Assembly: GCA_945482615.1 (NCBI GenBank)
Contig: CALYRG010000001.1
Span: 45,563 to 109,562, forward strand
DNA: 64,000 nt
From: an uncultured Clostridia bacterium
Lineage (GTDB): Bacteria; Bacillota; Clostridia; Oscillospirales; Oscillospiraceae
Direction: 5' to 3'
The notes under the pieces: generated by a model
Seen by the model: the letters and a program-made list of their open reading frames with translations, nothing else
What the model was told of the DNA's origin: nothing
The model's database searches: none
In this document: piece by piece, positions 57,174 through 64,000 of the stretch
Layout of the letters: each line of letters starts with the position of its first letter
Position numbering within the stretch: the stretch's first letter is position 1
Translations under genes and position numbers: made by a program

Positions 57174-57976
57174 TGATACAAATTGCCGAGATGATACAGA
57201 AGGCAAAAGCAGAAGGCTATAATGAAGCAAATGCCGAGGCGAAGGTGTGCCAGGACATTGTACTGACTCTTATTTCCCGGACCTCTATGAATCGGAACAT
57301 TACCGTAAAGGGCGGCGTTGTGATGCGGAGCATCTCCCATGATGCCCGCCGTGCTACCCAGGATATTGATTTGGATTTTATCCGTTATCCGTTGCAGGAC
57401 GAAGCAATCCGAGCCTTTATTAATAAGCTGAACTCAGTGGGTATGGTTTCCATTCAGATGACCGGCGCGATAGAAGAACTGAACCAGCAGGATTATCACG
57501 GAAAACGCATCCATATTGCAATCCGGGATGCAGAAGGAACTCTGCTCTCCAGCAAAATCGACCTGGGTGTACATAAACACTTTGACATTGAACAGGAAGA
57601 TTTCTGTTTTGATGTTGGTATTGATGATATCGGTGCCAGTCTGCTCATTAACTCCAAAGAGCAGATGCTGACGGAGAAACTTCGTTCCATTTTGAAATTT
57701 GGTGCTTTCTCCACCCGTTATAAGGATATTTTCGATATCTACTACCTGCTGGATCTAAGCGATCGGGAGAAGCTGCAGCACTGCTTCACAACGCTGATCT
57801 TTGCAGATCCCGGAATGCGGGAAAATAATATGGATGATATCATTCGCCGCGTAGACACTACATTCAAGAACAAGCGATATCTGGACCGGCTTAATAGATC
57901 GGAGAAAAATTGGCTCGGTTTAGATGTTGCGGATGTGCTGTCCGGTATCCTTACCCGGTTGCAAGTATTAAAATAA
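57173..57976 (+). CDS. AbiEii-like nucleotidyltransferase toxin
   Basis: ISRTSMNRNITVKGGVVMRSISHDARRATQDIDLDFIRYPLQD...SKIDLGVHKH...MLTEKLRSILKFGAFSTRYKDIFDIYYLL; TAATG overlap with abiEi. Confidence 0.85.
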   Translation: MIQIAEMIQKAKAEGYNEANAEAKVCQDIVLTLISRTSMNRNITVKGGVVMRSISHDARRATQDIDLDFIRYPLQDEAIRAFINKLNSVGMVSIQMTGAIEELNQQDYHGKRIHIAIRDAEGTLLSSKIDLGVHKHFDIEQEDFCFDVGIDDIGASLLINSKEQMLTEKLRSILKFGAFSTRYKDIFDIYYLLDLSDREKLQHCFTTLIFADPGMRENNMDDIIRRVDTTFKNKRYLDRLNRSEKNWLGLDVADVLSGILTRLQVLK

Positions 57977-58031
57977 ACTATGAAATTCGTTGCGGGGAGA
58001 ACAAATCCGAACTTGAGTATAAAAGAAGAGA

Positions 58032-58059
58032 GCCGACACCTTGGTAGGTGCCGGCTTTC
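58032..58059. terminator. Terminator hairpin between convergent genes
   Basis: GCCGACACC-TTGGTA-GGTGCCGGC followed by TTTC. Confidence 0.7.
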
Positions 58060-58060
58060 A

Positions 58061-58342
58061 TTAATCATCGACCCATGCTATTTCTGTCTCTACGTCCCAG
58101 AAGGACTTTCCGTCCCAAATAGCTGCAGCTAAGAAATCGTCAACGGGATAACCGTGTGTGTCTCCTCTACCTGTCCAAATATAGGTATTGGAAGGCGGAT
58201 CCCAGCGATCCAGGTAGAGCGCATATCTTCCGTCTTCCTCCATAAATCCCTGCAAGAAGAATTTCTGATTGCGAAACAGAAAAACCAACTCGTCGCCATA
58301 GTGGATACGATCCACAAATTCAGACACGCTACCGTTTATCAT
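58061..58342 (-). CDS. Small acidic hypothetical protein (possible immunity/partner protein)
   Basis: MINGSVSEFVDRIHYGDELVFLFRNQKFFLQGFMEEDGRYALYLDRWDPPSNTYIWTGRGDTHGYPVDDFLAAAIWDGKSFWDVETEIAWVDD; 1-nt junction with the upstream gene. Confidence 0.6.
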   Translation of the reverse strand: MINGSVSEFVDRIHYGDELVFLFRNQKFFLQGFMEEDGRYALYLDRWDPPSNTYIWTGRGDTHGYPVDDFLAAAIWDGKSFWDVETEIAWVDD

Positions 58343-58719
58343 TACAATTGAACTCCTTTGAAAAATCTTCTGTATTTTTTGATTTCATCTGCAGTAATCG
58401 GTCTTGTGGTGCGATTCTTGAAATCATTACGGGGATACTCATGAACGTGGAGAACATTGTCTGTGCGATTGTCCGAGATTTTGGGTTCCCGATGGTAAGC
58501 TATTTCCTTCACCAGATAATGATCTTTATCGTAAATTCGCATCTCATGAAATGTTCCGTCGGATTTCAATTTTATATATGCACTGCTGGAATGTGCTTCC
58601 TCGGGCAAACTGTGCTTGCCTCCTGTACCTACAAGAACTTTTACTCCATCGATTGTTCCAACTGTTTGATAGCTGTATGGAACAGGATTCCCAGCCGCAA
58701 AGGTACCTCTGCCGCCCAT
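58342..58719 (-). CDS. Phage minor-head-protein C-terminal-like domain protein (possible toxin domain)
   Basis: MGGRGTFAAGNPVPYSYQTVGTIDGVKVLVGTGGKHSLPEEAHSSSAYIKLKSDGTFHEMRIYDKDHYLVKEIAYHREPKI...VLHVHEYPRNDFKNRTTRPITADEIKKYRRFFKG; start Met chosen at MGGRG. Confidence 0.6.
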   Translation of the reverse strand: MGGRGTFAAGNPVPYSYQTVGTIDGVKVLVGTGGKHSLPEEAHSSSAYIKLKSDGTFHEMRIYDKDHYLVKEIAYHREPKISDNRTDNVLHVHEYPRNDFKNRTTRPITADEIKKYRRFFKGVQL

Positions 58720-58720
58720 A

Positions 58721-59344
58721 TCAACGCACCACCTTTCGGGATGCCCGATAATCCACAGTGATGATGGTGCCCTGCATTTCTGCCAGAGGATCACCAAAGC
58801 AGATAATGGTTTCGGGATTTAATTTGTCTACCATTGCTTCGTAGCCACGCATGAATTGCAATTTGGAACGCCTGCAGCCAAGGGTACTGACCGCAACGAT
58901 AGCATTCTGCTCCACACCATCGAAACAGAAATCGAAACTCCGAGGAGTGCTCCAGCTGATTGTAGGAATGACGGTTAAGCCATTGCTCTGCCAATATGCA
59001 CCGACCCAACGGTTCTTTGCAACACTTTCAAGCTGCCGCCAAAGATCCATGTCTGCATACGTAGAGAAATCCGGTGTCAGCAGGAAGGCATACTGAGAAT
59101 ACTTTGCCAGGCTTCTGCTGGGCATTTTATAGATTCCATCAAAACGATAGTCATCCACAAAGAAGTGAACACCCTTGCTCCTGTTTACGGTCCGGTCATT
59201 GGACCGTGTGTCAGAACAAGCAATCATCTGTAGATCATCAACAGATACCGCCTGTTTCTTTACCAACGGGATGCCCCACTTGCCAACGGATGTAAAGGTA
59301 TTACGCATGAATAGAGGGTTGTCCCTCATAGATTTACCGGTCAT
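58721..59344 (-). CDS. DUF4417 domain-containing protein
   Basis: GVHFFVDDYRFDGIYKMPSRSLAKYSQYAFLLTPDFSTYADMDLWRQLESVAKNRWVGAYWQSNGLTVIPTISWSTPRSFDFCFDGVEQNAIVAVSTLG; RBS GAAAGGAGG before ATG 59344. Confidence 0.8.
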   Translation of the reverse strand: MTGKSMRDNPLFMRNTFTSVGKWGIPLVKKQAVSVDDLQMIACSDTRSNDRTVNRSKGVHFFVDDYRFDGIYKMPSRSLAKYSQYAFLLTPDFSTYADMDLWRQLESVAKNRWVGAYWQSNGLTVIPTISWSTPRSFDFCFDGVEQNAIVAVSTLGCRRSKLQFMRGYEAMVDKLNPETIICFGDPLAEMQGTIITVDYRASRKVVR

Positions 59345-59457
59345 AAAATGACCTCCTTTCGAAAAAAGAAATAATGTGTGCTGTTTCTGCAGAGGAATCC
59401 CAGCAGAAATGTCAAAATACATTTGCATTTTTCTCCGAAAGGTGCTATCCTATATGT

Positions 59458-59531
59458 GCCACCATACCGAACGCACCGTTCGGGGAAAATGCATCCTGCG
59501 ATTGTTAGCCGCAATCTGCAGGGTGCTTTTT
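59458..59531 (+). ncRNA. Candidate ~74-nt small RNA with two hairpins and a terminal U-tract
   Basis: TTGCAT-N17-TATCCT (59423-59451); CCGAAC-GCACC-GTTCGG (59467-59483); GCATCCTGC GATTG...CAATC T GCAGGGTGC (59491-59526) then TTTTT. Confidence 0.4.
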
Positions 59532-59561
59532 CTTTGATACAAGCAATTTGACCACCATCCT

Positions 59562-60083
59562 TTACTTTTTGTATTTTTTGCTTTGGTACAAGGCTGCATC
59601 AAAAGAAACACCACATACTCTTGCGATGCGAGCCGGGTTCATGTCCTTCGTAAGCTGATAGGGAATCATCAGCTCACCGGCAAAACATTTTGCCTGCCAC
59701 TCCGGGTCCTTAAAGCATGGAACTTCGGTTTTTCCAAAATTCCGTGTCAATCTGAACCCACAGTGGCATAATGTAAAATAGTGTCCTATCTCATGGGCAA
59801 TGGTCATACGGTCACGTCCTTCACCACTGCATGCCCGCTCATAGACGCTTTCCTTAATGCGGACGTGACCTGTTCTGATGTCAGTATCAGCATGAATATC
59901 TTTTCCTAGCACATGATCTGGGACGATTTCATAGCTGAATTCCGGGAAGATTTCTGCAAGAGAATCCAGAAGCTCCACAATGGGGAAGTAGAGAATGTCT
60001 GCCAATCCTAACTTGCGGCGCAGAAGATTTGCATAAGCGCGCATATCGCTGCGGGACTTTGGTTCAACGATGTACTTGGTCAA
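59562..60083 (-). CDS. ImmA/IrrE family metallopeptidase
   Basis: RMTIAHEIGHYFTLCHCGFRLTRNF...DPEWQAKCFAGELMIPYQLTKDM. Confidence 0.92.
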   Translation of the reverse strand: MTKYIVEPKSRSDMRAYANLLRRKLGLADILYFPIVELLDSLAEIFPEFSYEIVPDHVLGKDIHADTDIRTGHVRIKESVYERACSGEGRDRMTIAHEIGHYFTLCHCGFRLTRNFGKTEVPCFKDPEWQAKCFAGELMIPYQLTKDMNPARIARVCGVSFDAALYQSKKYKK

Positions 60084-60088
60084 TGGGG

Positions 60089-60451
60089 TTAGTCCTCCTT
60101 GCGCTTATTCAGAATATTTAAGATTCTCTGACTGGTTTCCTCGTCCAGACTATCAAACTGGCGGGCAAAAGAAATTGCCAACTGACGATTGCCTCGGGAC
60201 ACATTTTTTAGATTCAGCTCCACAACTTCGCTGGACTCCAGGACTGCTTGGCGCAGTGCAGCTTCCTGATCATCATCTAAGCCATATACATTGCGCAATT
60301 TTTCGTACCAAGCTTCGGGCATTTTCTTTTTGCCGTTCTCCACTGCAGAGAGAAATGCAGAAGACACTCCTAAGCTTTCTGCCATGTCCTTGAGTATTTC
60401 TCCTTTTGCCAGACGCAGTCTTCGTAGGAATGTTCCAAGACTTGTAATCAT
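60089..60451 (-). CDS. XRE family transcriptional regulator
   Basis: LGTFLRRLRLAKGEILKDMAESLGVSSAFLSAVENGKKKMPEAWYEKLRNVYGLDDDQEAALRQAVLES. Confidence 0.92.
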   Translation of the reverse strand: MITSLGTFLRRLRLAKGEILKDMAESLGVSSAFLSAVENGKKKMPEAWYEKLRNVYGLDDDQEAALRQAVLESSEVVELNLKNVSRGNRQLAISFARQFDSLDEETSQRILNILNKRKED

Positions 60452-60463
60452 AGCATAACCTCC

Positions 60464-60528
60464 TTAACCTATTTTGGTTAACTGCATTTTAGCACACCTG
60501 AACTACGTTGTCAACCAAAAATGGTTAA
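60464..60528 (-). promoter_or_regulatory. Paired operators for the XRE regulator
   Basis: TTAACC-TATTTT-GGTTAA (60464-60481) and TCAACC-AAAAAT-GGTTAA (60511-60528). Confidence 0.7.
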
Positions 60529-60711
60529 TTTTTACGGTGTATATAAATAGCAAACTAAAGTAACCCTGCAAGCAATGCCAACTGGTACCCATTTGGCGCA
60601 GCGAAAAGTTGAGGCTTCCTGCCCCAAGCCCCGTGCGGACAAAAGTTGTCCTGGTACGCAGTCTTCCGGACTGCGGCTACGTGATTAGAAATCCCTAACG
60701 TTGGGCAAAAG

Positions 60712-60823
60712 AAGGGGCCGTCTCACTAATTGATATGCTCTCCATAGAGTAGACACTCGAAATAACAAAAATTTCGAGACTACACTATGGGGAGCATATC
60801 ATCATCATTTGAGACAGCCCCTT
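60712..60823. mobile_element. MITE-like ~112-bp hairpin element with IS-type terminal inverted repeats
   Basis: TIR AAGGGGCCGTCTCA / TGAGACAGCCCCTT (13/14), inner near-palindrome TGATATGCTCtCCATAGaGTAG..CTCGAAAT / ATTTCGAGaCTACaCTATGGgGAGCATATCA. Confidence 0.75.
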
Positions 60824-60945
60824 TATTTGGCTTCAAGCCGCTATCGAATTGTTTCTTTCTTCCCGTATGCCGAATTTATGGCATTGCATATTGTTCTCGT
60901 GCCAGATATAATGGAACCGGACATGGAATATAAAGAGGTGGCAGT

Positions 60946-61460
60946 ATGGATGTTCGGGATTATGAATATATCGTTGCCATTGCGGATCAGGGCAGCATTA
61001 CGAGAGCGGCAGAGCAGCTGTTCATCACCCAGCCAGCACTGACCAAATTTCTCCAGCGCATTGAAAAGGAACTGGGGCTTTCCCTGTTTGTGCGCAAAGG
61101 AAAGCAGTTCATACTGACGGAAGCGGGGCAGAAATATGTGGAGGTAGGCCACGAAATTCTGCGGCTGGATCGGAAGCTGACCGAGCAGTTGAAGCAGGAT
61201 GGCATTACCCAGAAAAAGCGGATTCGTCTGGGGTTTTCCATGGGACGGCTTTATGAACTGATGGAGTCGGTGCTTCCTCAGTTCCACAGCGTCTATCCTG
61301 ACATCCAAATCATCGCAATGGAGACCTCCAGCCGCAAGCAATTTGAAGCGCTCCAGCGCAAGGAACTGGATATCGCCATAGTCACGAACGTGGAGCAGCG
61401 GGTGGGATACACGTATCTGCCGGTGGAGAAAGGCGCACCGAAACACATACTCATTTGTCA
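60946..61460 (+). pseudogene. LysR family transcriptional regulator, 3'-truncated
   Basis: MDVRDYEYIVAIADQGSITRAAEQLFITQPALTKFLQRIEKELGLSLFVRKGKQFILTEAGQKYVEVGHEIL...; the effector domain stops after ELDIAIVTNVEQRVGYTYLPVEKG, followed by unrelated sequence. Confidence 0.8.
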
Positions 61461-61628
61461 GGATGTTTTTCTTCATACTTTTTCCTCCAATAGGTTTCTG
61501 CTCCTTTCCGCTGAAGCGGAAACAGAGGCCTTCGTGAATCTGCGCGGCGCTCCCATCCCCTTCAGGATGAGCACCTTTGCAGGAAACAGGGCGCTGACAC
61601 TCCTCGGCCTGTTTCGATATTTTTCTAC

Positions 61629-61705
61629 TTATTGTTCGTATATGCTAAACTATTGTTGTCCATTTGGATAACCTCCATTGATTTTGTTTGTAGCGGTTGG
61701 CGAAC
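61629..61705 (-). mobile_element. IS200/IS605-like tnpA 5'-end remnant with subterminal hairpin
   Basis: Minus strand GTAGCGGGTTCGCCAACCGCTAC hairpin, then GGAGGTTATCCAA ATG GACAACAATAGTTTAGCATATACG (MDNNSLAYT...), resembling the start of IS200-type TnpA, then broken by a stop. Confidence 0.5.
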
Positions 61706-61930
61706 CCGCTACCACTCTATCACTGTAGGTTCTTTTTTCTACGCATAAGTAGAACTTTTTCCGCCTCACACGCATAGCGGGTGGTGGTCTTTCTACGAAT
61801 CCAGCAGCCCCTGTTTCCGCCGCAGCGGAAGCAGAGGCTGTCAAGGTATCTGCCTATTTTTTGCCAAATCGTGAGATATTCCGTTCCCAATCCGTACTAT
61901 ATAGGTGTAACGGAAAGGAAGTGTCAACCA

Positions 61931-62488
61931 ATGGAAGATGAAGCCATTATCGCTTTGTTTCACGCCCGCTCGGAACAGGCGATATCCGAATTGATCGCAA
62001 AGCACGGGGCGGCGGTCAGAGGCATCACAGCCAATATCCTCCGGGACCCTCTGGATGTGGAGGAATGTGCCAATGATACATACTGGAGGATCTGGAACCG
62101 GATTCCCCCGGAGGTACCGAAGTCCTTGCGGGCCTTTGCCTGCAGCATCGCAAGAAATGCAGCTTTGAACCGGTTTCATTCCAATACAGCTCAGAAACGC
62201 AACAGCTTTTATGATGTGGCTTTGGACGAGCTGGAAGAGTATGTTCCGGCTCTGGGCAGTGTGGAATCCGAGCTGGAGGCGAAGGAGCTGTCCCGCTGCA
62301 TCAACGCTTACCTCGGCACCCTCCGCTATGATGACCGGTTTGTGTTCATCCGGCGGTACTATTATGCTGAGCCTGTATCCGTCATCGCCGCATCCATGAA
62401 CCTGCCGCCCCACCGTGTCTCCGTTCGGCTGTTCCGAATCCGGGAGAAACTACAGCTATATTTGAAGAAAGAAGGGATGCTTCCGTGA
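61931..62488 (+). CDS. RNA polymerase sigma-70 family (ECF-type) sigma factor
   Basis: MEDEAIIALFHARSEQAISELIAKHGAAVRGITANILRDPLDVEECANDTYWRIWNRIPPEVPKSLRAFACSIARNAALNRF...RYDDRFVFIRRYYYAEPVSVIAASMNLPPHRVSVRLFRIREKLQLYL. Confidence 0.93.
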   Translation: MEDEAIIALFHARSEQAISELIAKHGAAVRGITANILRDPLDVEECANDTYWRIWNRIPPEVPKSLRAFACSIARNAALNRFHSNTAQKRNSFYDVALDELEEYVPALGSVESELEAKELSRCINAYLGTLRYDDRFVFIRRYYYAEPVSVIAASMNLPPHRVSVRLFRIREKLQLYLKKEGMLP

Positions 62489-63438
62489 ATCGGGAAATGG
62501 TATCGAAAGCGCTCAGCGGTATTTCCATGGATTACATCGGAGAATGCCAGGCCTACACGCCAAAGCTGCGGGAGCTTCCCGGCGGCAAGGAACAAAAAAT
62601 GGGACGATTCGAGAAAAAAACAAGCGGAATCAGCAGGAAAGTCCTTGCCTTGGTGCTGGCCGCCTGTCTGATTCTGGGGCTCAGCATTACGGCGTATGCA
62701 ACCGGCATTGTCCAGTCTCTGATTGCCAAATGGGCCAACAGCTTTTTTCTGGAAACGCCCACGGACGAGCTGCGGGAATCACGTCCGGACTACGCCGAGT
62801 GGCTGGATACCCAGTGGGAAACCCGGGCCGCTCTGGAGGAAATCGCCGGAAAGGCCCGACAGTCAGACGAGGAAAAGAATCCGGAGGAACTTGACGACGC
62901 CAGCATTACACTGCTGGAATACTGCTACGACGGTAAAACCTTCACCATGGCCTGCCGGTTTGATGCACCTCAGCGGCCTGTAACCTTCGATGTGGATTCA
63001 AATGATCCACAGTTTGCGGAACTTCAGGATGGATATTGGGTTCCGGCGGAGGACTGGCACAGCTATATTGCTCTGCGGGAGGAAGACCGGCAGGAGATTC
63101 TGCAGAAGCTGGAAAAGGATGGAAGTGTCGGTTTTACGACCTATGCCTTCCTTGTTTCGGATCATGTCCTTGTAAACGGAGAGGATCCGGGATTCTCCCA
63201 TTCCGATCCCAATGGCAATGACGGTATCTTCTATGTGGACCCTTACTATACCAGCGTCTTTGGCTCTGAGCTGCCGGAAAGCTGTCAGAATCTTCCGGAG
63301 CTGGAGGTCACCTTCACGGTGCGCTGCTGTGTGACCCACTACAGGCTGGACGGCGACACGTTCCGGTGGGCGGACGGGGAACGAATCGATTATCCCGTCA
63401 GCTTTACCCTGGAAAACGTCAATAACGAGCTCCCTTAG
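62485..63438 (+). CDS. Membrane protein, likely cognate anti-sigma factor
   Basis: Cytoplasmic N-terminus, single TM VLALVLAACLILGLSITAYATG, long extracellular domain; GTGA overlap with the sigma gene. Confidence 0.7.
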   Translation: MNREMVSKALSGISMDYIGECQAYTPKLRELPGGKEQKMGRFEKKTSGISRKVLALVLAACLILGLSITAYATGIVQSLIAKWANSFFLETPTDELRESRPDYAEWLDTQWETRAALEEIAGKARQSDEEKNPEELDDASITLLEYCYDGKTFTMACRFDAPQRPVTFDVDSNDPQFAELQDGYWVPAEDWHSYIALREEDRQEILQKLEKDGSVGFTTYAFLVSDHVLVNGEDPGFSHSDPNGNDGIFYVDPYYTSVFGSELPESCQNLPELEVTFTVRCCVTHYRLDGDTFRWADGERIDYPVSFTLENVNNELP

Positions 63439-63450
63439 CCGGGAGAAAAA

Positions 63451-63487
63451 CGGTTCCCATGGCGGATTGCTTCCGCCATGGGAACCG
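63451..63487. terminator. Strong hairpin between convergent genes
   Basis: CGGTTCCCATGGCGGA-TTGCT-TCCGCCATGGGAACCG, 16-bp perfect arms. Confidence 0.75.
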
Positions 63488-63488
63488 G

Positions 63489-63959
63489 TTACATTTTCTG
63501 AACAAACAGCCCGTCCCGGCTGCACAGCGCCAGGAGCATCCCCCGGCCCATCCGGCGGAAGCGAATCTGAGCCATCTGCTCCGGGTACAGCTTTTCCATC
63601 TGCAGACGGCTGTCCGTCACATAGGCAAGCATGGAAATGTAGTGACCCTTCTCCATGGGGTGGTTCACGGTGACAAGCAGCTCGTCCTCCACGTCCTCCA
63701 CCCGGATGCCATGCTCCGCGTCCGGTGCTTCTCCCTCCAGGGCCGGCAGCCGTACCCCGCAGCAGGAGAAGGCGCCCTCCCCCATGGCGTGGATGACGTT
63801 GCCGCAGATGGGGCAGACGTAGAAGTGGCTGCGCTTCATGTTGGCGCTGACGTTGCGGTTTTCCGCCACATCTCCGGTGAGCAGCTCCGGCACGGTGACG
63901 GACAGAGCTGCCGCCAGCTGGGGCAGAATGGATATATCCGGCAGGCCCCGGCCCGTTTC
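63489..63959 (-). pseudogene. XRE-type regulator with C-terminal zinc-ribbon/desulfoferrodoxin-like domain, N-terminus missing
   Basis: Reading-frame extension ETGRGLPDISILPQLAAALSVTVPELLTGDVAENRNVSANMKRSHFYVCPICGNVIHAMGEGAFSCCGVRLPALEGE...; TAA stop in frame at 63966-63968 where the HTH should continue. Confidence 0.6.
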
Positions 63960-64000
63960 CCTTAGTTAAAGATATTGTTGGGTATCTCAAGATGTGTCAT

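Noticed and set aside
56000-61900. Complete prophage or ICE
   Set aside because: No integrase, terminase, capsid, relaxase or T4SS genes; only remnants and small modules.

Overview
This 64 kb window looks like a Clostridia chromosome, probably Oscillospirales/Ruminococcaceae judging by gene content. That placement is inference. It is moderately GC-rich, so it carries many long spurious antisense ORFs. I see no rRNA, convincing tRNA or CRISPR array. The core and metabolic part contains: two sugar modules (CE15-like esterase + GPH symporter + AraC; GH3 + GPH symporter + AraC), MATE exporters, ppk1-pfk, BlaI/BlaR-like genes, a LacI-linked amidohydrolase/carbamoylase cluster, a TRAP permease, a GH79-like hydrolase, FtsW/RodA, a C39 protease, queT behind a preQ1-I riboswitch, a Ser/Thr kinase fused to BspA-type repeats, rpsF-ssb-rpsR, and ppdK. 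Two regions stand out. (1) 49.3-56.0 kb is a tightly overlapping minus-strand operon: ABC-2 permease/ATPase, nucleotidyltransferase, HprK-like kinase, GT8, PqqD-like, S26-like peptidase, a 50-aa Ser/Thr/Pro-rich peptide, and a frameshifted PMT-like glycosyltransferase. It resembles a peptide-modification (RiPP-like) system, but no cyclase or radical-SAM enzyme is present. (2) 56.1-61.9 kb is an accessory island: hsdR remnant, AbiE type IV TA with a clear promoter/operator, DUF4417 with a phage-head/toxin-like C-terminal domain and a small partner, a candidate sRNA, XRE/ImmA, a MITE-like hairpin, a truncated LysR gene and an IS200-like remnant. All calls come from reading the sequence and ORF track; no searches were run.
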